Below, piece after piece: positions 60,193 through 64,000 of a stretch of 64,000 nucleotides of DNA. How positions within the stretch are numbered: position 1 is the first letter of the stretch; each line of letters opens with the position of its first letter. The notes under the pieces were generated by a model that saw nothing but the letters and a program-made list of their open reading frames with translations, made no database searches and was not told the origin of the DNA. The position numbers and the translations under genes were made by a program. This DNA is from Pseudoalteromonas nigrifaciens (GTDB taxonomy: Bacteria; Pseudomonadota; Gammaproteobacteria; Enterobacterales; Alteromonadaceae), in assembly GCF_002221505.1 (NCBI RefSeq), contig NZ_CP011036.1, positions 3,410,001-3,474,000 on the forward strand, in the 5' to 3' direction.

Positions 60193-61512
60193 ATGACTAA
60201 ACTTTCGAAATTAACACTTGCCCTCATGCTAGCTGGTGCGTCGAGCAATGTATTCGCCGCAGATCTAGACACGCTTCAAACTCAGCTTAAGCAACTTAAA
60301 CAGCAAATGCAGATGCTAGAGCAGCAATTAGCAGCTGAAAAAACCAAACAACAACAAATTAATGAGCAACACGAACAACAAGTTGCTCAAATAAGTAAAA
60401 AAGCGGATACAAAAATTGTTGCTGTTGCAGAGTCTGAATCAGATAAAAAAGACGAAGGCATTAAAATTGGCGGTGCTATTCGCGCTAATTACAGCATTAA
60501 TTCATACGATGATGACAATAAAGATCGCGGCGGCGACTTTGATTTTGATATTTTCCGTTTAAATGTATCTGGTGAAATTAATGATATTTCTCTAAATGGT
60601 GAAATTCGCTTTTACGATTACATGACTGTAATTAAATACGCTTACCTTGGTTATGAGTTTGTGGATGGTTGGGAAGGCCAAGCAGGTATAACATCTGTTC
60701 CTTTTGGTAACGGCCCGTACAACTCACACAGTTATTTTTTTAGCACTAACTATTACGTAGGGTTAGAAGACGATTTTGATTTAGGTGTGGTAGTAAAACG
60801 TAAACTTAAAGACAACTGGAAGCTAGACCTTGGTTTTTTCAAAAATGATGAACTAGGCGGAGTAGACGGTGGTTCCGATAAAAGCAAGCGTTACTCGTAC
60901 GATATTGTAGGTAGTCGTGCACCAAATGAAGGTACATACGCAGAACCTGTAAATAAAATTGGTGAATACAATACCTTTGCAGGTCGCGCAACGTATCAAG
61001 TAGAGCATAGTAAAAACGTAATTACCGATCTGGGTGTATCGCTATTAAGTGGCGGCCTACATGACGGTAATGACCGTGCTGGAAGCTACGGTGCATGGGC
61101 TGTGCATCTTGATAGCAAAATTAATAACTGGAACGTACAATTTCAACATGGCGAGTACGACTACGACCTAGACGATAATAGCAACCGTTTTGCTGTAGGT
61201 GCTTACGCTTATTACGATACTGTTTCGAGCAAAGCAACAATGACTAACTTCAACGTAGCTTATAACTACTCACTTGAGTGGGGCCCAGTGACCGACATTC
61301 AGTTTTACAACGATTACGGTATTATTTACGACAAGTCTGATAACAGCGCAAATACTTGGATGAATGTAACGGGTATGAGTGTTGCTGCAGGTGGTTTCTT
61401 TAGTTACTTCGACTTTATCCAAGCACGTAATCAACCATTTATTGGCGGAACAATTATTGGTGAAGGCGATACAGAACGTCGCTTTAATATTAACCTTGGT
61501 TATTACTTTTAA
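60193..61512 (+). CDS. Outer-membrane porin with N-terminal coiled coil
   Basis: A 439-aa porin. The signal peptide ends near NVFA. A Gln/Lys-rich coiled coil (LQTQLKQLKQQMQMLEQQL, about 22-65) and a 16-strand-like barrel follow, ending NINLGYYF with a terminal Phe. The open frame extends to 60145, but the ATG at 60193 gives a normal signal peptide. Coiled-coil porins of this type (DcaP/OprP-like) trimerise; the substrate is unknown. A terminator lies about 225 bases after the stop, beyond a complex inverted repeat. Confidence 0.9.
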   Translation: MTKLSKLTLALMLAGASSNVFAADLDTLQTQLKQLKQQMQMLEQQLAAEKTKQQQINEQHEQQVAQISKKADTKIVAVAESESDKKDEGIKIGGAIRANYSINSYDDDNKDRGGDFDFDIFRLNVSGEINDISLNGEIRFYDYMTVIKYAYLGYEFVDGWEGQAGITSVPFGNGPYNSHSYFFSTNYYVGLEDDFDLGVVVKRKLKDNWKLDLGFFKNDELGGVDGGSDKSKRYSYDIVGSRAPNEGTYAEPVNKIGEYNTFAGRATYQVEHSKNVITDLGVSLLSGGLHDGNDRAGSYGAWAVHLDSKINNWNVQFQHGEYDYDLDDNSNRFAVGAYAYYDTVSSKATMTNFNVAYNYSLEWGPVTDIQFYNDYGIIYDKSDNSANTWMNVTGMSVAAGGFFSYFDFIQARNQPFIGGTIIGEGDTERRFNINLGYYF

Positions 61513-61533
61513 GCCAAGCAAGGTTAATTAGCT

Positions 61534-61737
61534 AGTTAACCTGAACTCTGGTTAAGATATTTACTAACGTATTGAATCATAGTTATATTTGATTTTATTT
61601 TCTCTAGCCAGAGGTTTTCAGTGAAAACAAGGCGAATTTACGCGTCAATAGCTGGCCTATTGCAAGTAAATTCAACGCAGTTAGCGCTGAAAATAGCTGC
61701 TTGAGATAAGTTTATTATCCGCAGCTCAGGTTAGTTA
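61534..61737. repeat. Nested inverted-repeat element, about 200 bp (possible MITE-like repeat)
   Basis: Outer arms TAGTTAACCTGA (61534-61545 region) and TCAGGTTAGTTA (61726-61737). Middle arms TTTTCAG (61615-61621) and CTGAAAA (61687-61693). Inner arms GAATTTAC (61634-61641) / GTAAATTC (61666-61673) and CAATAG (61646-61651) / CTATTG (61657-61662) with a five-base loop. No coding frame. Such nesting is typical of miniature mobile or intergenic repeats. Confidence 0.55.
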
Positions 61738-61738
61738 T

Positions 61739-61765
61739 AAAGGGCAACTTTGTTTGCCCTTTTTG
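61739..61765 (+). terminator. Rho-independent terminator after the porin region
   Basis: AAAGGGCAA / TTGCCCTTT with a six-base loop and a T run, downstream of the inverted-repeat element. Confidence 0.88.
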
Positions 61766-61883
61766 CTGCGCTAATTTTATTTATTCCTTTATGTCCACGT
61801 ATTAAGTAACTGCAATTGCGCTTAAATTTCGGCATTAATTACTCTATAATCAAACTAACTATAATTTAATAAAACTAACCTAA

Positions 61884-62279
61884 GTGAATATAAAAACAAC
61901 CTATATATATTACAAAAAGGTATGGTTTAAAGTACTTGGCTTAATGCTAGTTGTACTTGGAATTATAGGTATAGTACTACCGGTTATGCCCACCACCATC
62001 TTTTTTATTTTAGCTCTGGCCTGTTTTACTCGCTCATCGCCTGCACTTGAGCATTGGCTTTTAAATCATCCACGATACGGCACTACCCTGCACCAGTGGC
62101 AAGCACATAAAGTAGTGCCTGTTAAAGCCAAATATTGCGCCGCTTTGGGCATGCTGGTTGGTTTTATATTTTTACTGGCTTCATCTCCTGCTGTTTGGGT
62201 TATTTTTTTAGTTGCCATAATTGAAGTGGCTGTAATGATTTATTTAATTTTAAGACCCTCTTCCATACCAAAAAGTTGA
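61884..62279 (+). CDS. YbaN family (DUF454) membrane protein
   Basis: A 131-aa protein with three to four helices. LGIIGIVLPVMPTTIFFILALACFTRSSPALEHWLLNHPRYG is the DUF454/YbaN signature, read here in two parts around residues 28-70. Function unknown; in related bacteria it is often found next to haem- or iron-related genes, as here. The start is a GTG without a strong ribosome-binding site. Confidence 0.88.
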   Translation: MNIKTTYIYYKKVWFKVLGLMLVVLGIIGIVLPVMPTTIFFILALACFTRSSPALEHWLLNHPRYGTTLHQWQAHKVVPVKAKYCAALGMLVGFIFLLASSPAVWVIFLVAIIEVAVMIYLILRPSSIPKS

Positions 62280-62358
62280 ATATCCCGCTTTAACAACGTA
62301 AATACCCGCTGTTTATAAAAACTTAATGTAAAGTTTAGTAAGTATATTTGTAATAGCT

Positions 62359-62377
62359 AATACAAATCATTATCATG
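62359..62377 (+). promoter_or_regulatory. Fur-like box upstream of the PepSY-DUF2271-DUF4198 operon
   Basis: AATACAAATCATTATCATG, close to the right half of the Fur consensus with a degenerate left half, 30 bases before the start codon of the first gene. Confidence 0.6.
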
Positions 62378-62406
62378 TGGTAAATATTAATTAGTTTACA
62401 GTTATT

Positions 62407-63039
62407 ATGGCGTTTATTAACAAACGAGCTTTATATAGCACCAGCCGGGCTTTACACATTTATATTTCTACAGCGCTATTTTTTTTGCTTATTTTATTTT
62501 GTGTTAGCGGCATAGTACTTAACCATGTTGACTGGCTTAAAAATGATAAAAATAATGGCCAAATATCAACTCCAATTCCAAGTGCATTGGCTGCCAAAGC
62601 AAATGCGCAGTTAAGTACCTTACCTACACTCTACCCCGAAATAGAAGCTTACTTAGCCAAGCAATATGCGCTCACTAACGTAAAAAGCATTGAATGGGAA
62701 AAAGAGGACGCACTGGTAATGCTCGACTACCCATTACCCGCGGGGTTTGCCTACGCCGAGCTCGACTTTATAAGTGGCACACTAAACCTTGATTACCAAA
62801 CAGGTGGTTTTTTAAGCCTAATTGGCGATCTACATAAAGGCCGACATAGTGGCGAAGCATGGAGTTGGGTAATAGATATCTCAGCTGTATTAATGATCTT
62901 ATTTGCCATTACCGGCATGATTATTTTATTTCAAAACAGAAAAAAACGCTTAGCAGGAATATGGATAACGGTGTTAGGCATAGCAACGCCTGTCGTTATT
63001 TATTTATGTTGGGTTCCACAATTAAAAGGAGTGTATTAA
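62407..63039 (+). CDS. PepSY-associated membrane protein
   Basis: A 210-aa protein with a helix near residues 15-40 (ISTALFFLLILFCVSGIVL), a periplasmic PepSY-like domain, and two C-terminal helices (about 155-177 and 185-205). LIGDLHKGRHSGEAWSWVID holds conserved histidines that may bind haem. It starts an operon with DUF2271 and DUF4198 genes and is preceded by a Fur-like box, so a role in iron acquisition is likely. Confidence 0.88.
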   Translation: MAFINKRALYSTSRALHIYISTALFFLLILFCVSGIVLNHVDWLKNDKNNGQISTPIPSALAAKANAQLSTLPTLYPEIEAYLAKQYALTNVKSIEWEKEDALVMLDYPLPAGFAYAELDFISGTLNLDYQTGGFLSLIGDLHKGRHSGEAWSWVIDISAVLMILFAITGMIILFQNRKKRLAGIWITVLGIATPVVIYLCWVPQLKGVY

Positions 63040-63548
63040 TGATTAAATTTAAAGTGTTTATAAGCGCAGCATTACTGCTAGTTGCGACGTTTTTTCAAGC
63101 GACTGCGCATGCACAAACTGCACAATTAGAAATTGAATTAAACCTACCCGAATTAGACGTACAACCGTATCACCGCCCTTATGTTGCAGTTTGGCTAGAA
63201 ACAAGCGAGCGCAAACACGTTACTACGCTGGCACTTTGGGTACAAAAAGCCGAATGGTTTAAAGACTTACGCCAATGGTGGCGTAAAGCCGGTAAGAGTA
63301 ACCTTAACTTCGACGGCATAAGCGGCGCAACCAAACGAGCTGGATCTTACACCATTAATTGGCAGGGCAATGATTTAGACGGTAACCCAGTAAAACCGGG
63401 TAAATACTTACTTAATATTGAAGTGGTACGCGAAGAAGGCGGCCGAGATTACAGCCGTGTCGAAATAGACCTAACACAAGAGGGTAAAATCACGATTGAT
63501 GGTACCAATGAATTTTCACAAAGCTTCGTCACTATTATTGCCAAGTAA
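63039..63548 (+). CDS. DUF2271 domain-containing periplasmic protein
   Basis: A 169-aa protein with signal peptide (cut near AHA-QT) and the DUF2271 body: YHRPYVAVWLE, TLALWV, W...WWRKAG, DGISGATKRAG and GKYLLNIEVVREEGGRDY. The ATG overlaps the stop of the PepSY gene (TAATG). A longer open frame runs upstream in another gene's sequence but is not the start. The role is unknown; the fold resembles FlgD-like Ig domains, and the family travels with iron-uptake genes. Confidence 0.9.
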   Translation: MIKFKVFISAALLLVATFFQATAHAQTAQLEIELNLPELDVQPYHRPYVAVWLETSERKHVTTLALWVQKAEWFKDLRQWWRKAGKSNLNFDGISGATKRAGSYTINWQGNDLDGNPVKPGKYLLNIEVVREEGGRDYSRVEIDLTQEGKITIDGTNEFSQSFVTIIAK

Positions 63549-63599
63549 TACATAGCAGCAAATAAAGCATCCGCTAAAACCATTTAAAAAGGAACGATT

Positions 63600-64000
63600 A
63601 TGAAAATCAATTTACTTAAAAGTGCATTAATTGGCGCACTTACAGTCACTGCACTTGCATCAAGCTATGCTAACGCCCATGCACAATGGTTAGTACCATC
63701 GCATACTTCTTTATCTGGCGATAAAGCGCATTATGTAATGATTGACGCGAGTATTTCTAATGAAATTTTTGCTCCCGACAAAGCATACCGCCCAACTGAG
63801 AAAGACGCACAATACGACGACAATTTACTGATGGCTATCGGCCCTGACGGCAAACCTATTAGCGATAATATTCGCGCTTACTTTTTACAGCGTAAAAACT
63901 CTGCGGCAGTTAAATTAACCAACGAAGGGACTTACCATATTGCAATGAAACGTGAACCACGTTTAATGACCTTTTATAAAGATGCAAAAGGTGAGCGTCG
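63600..64000 (+). CDS. DUF4198 domain-containing periplasmic protein, N-terminal part
   Basis: The gene runs off the window after 133 complete codons. It has a signal peptide (MKINLLKSALIGALTVTALA, cut near NAHA) and then AHAQWLVPSHTSLSGDKAHYVMIDAS, typical of DUF4198/NikM-like proteins that begin with a conserved His after the signal. AAAGGAACG lies before the ATG. It is 51 bases after the DUF2271 gene. The N-terminal histidine suggests metal binding. Confidence 0.88.
   Translation, partial: MKINLLKSALIGALTVTALASSYANAHAQWLVPSHTSLSGDKAHYVMIDASISNEIFAPDKAYRPTEKDAQYDDNLLMAIGPDGKPISDNIRAYFLQRKNSAAVKLTNEGTYHIAMKREPRLMTFYKDAKGER

Noticed and set aside
62859..63038. N-terminal extension of the DUF2271 open frame
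   Set aside because: This part overlaps the PepSY gene; the signal peptide and TAATG coupling place the start at 63039.

Overview
The window looks like a chromosomal segment of a marine gammaproteobacterium, most likely Pseudoalteromonas or a close Alteromonadales relative. The reasons are AT-rich DNA, a second elongation factor G of the Vibrio/Alteromonadales type, a CrbS/CrbR-like acetate-switch pair, Mg-type HemB, many TonB/porin/PepSY envelope genes, and insertion sequences of the IS21 and IS30 families. This assignment comes from remembered protein families, not from a search. No rRNA, tRNA, CRISPR array or prophage was seen.

Layout. 1-9.8 kb: the end of a TatD-family nuclease gene, a membrane diguanylate cyclase, hemB, a secreted ExeM-type nuclease with a GlyGly-CTERM tail, and opgGH for osmoregulated periplasmic glucans. 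9.95-12.35 kb: a complete IS21-family element inserted in the loop of a palindrome. 12.6-14.7 kb: a second EF-G. 14.9-21.5 kb (minus strand): porin-tctC-tctB-tctA followed by a CitA/CitB-type two-component system, a self-contained carboxylate uptake operon. 21.8-26.5 kb (minus strand): GntP permease, exported alpha/beta hydrolase, 3-hydroxybutyrate dehydrogenase and both subunits of a 3-oxoacid CoA-transferase. This operon is divergent from a TonB receptor, with two identical 17-bp operator-like repeats in between. 29.2-33.4 kb: crbR/crbS-like regulators, convergent with each other. Together, 14.9-33.4 kb reads as a carboxylate and ketone-body utilisation island. 33.5-33.76 kb: a consensus promoter overlapped by a Fur-like palindrome drives a structured, apparently non-coding transcript ending at a strong terminator.

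33.8-45 kb: YlqF-type GTPase, YaeQ, a small lipase-like hydrolase, a 69-residue membrane protein, Dps, oligopeptidase B, a truncated GlcNAc/chitin-binding protein remnant, and an RND efflux pair. 45.1-46.2 kb: an IS30-family element. 46.4-49.3 kb: PhzF, a PQ-loop membrane protein, and a PepSY protein behind a Fur-like box. 49.4-53.2 kb: a lipoprotein gene (transglutaminase-like plus TPR) split by a second, unrelated IS21-family element. Removing the element and one 5-bp target duplication restores a 391-codon frame. 53.3-62.3 kb: surface metallopeptidase/beta-propeller protein, two PH-domain membrane proteins, YeaD-type epimerase, MarR regulator, porin, a complex inverted repeat and a YbaN-like protein. 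62.4-64 kb: a Fur-box-preceded PepSY-DUF2271-DUF4198 operon that runs off the window.
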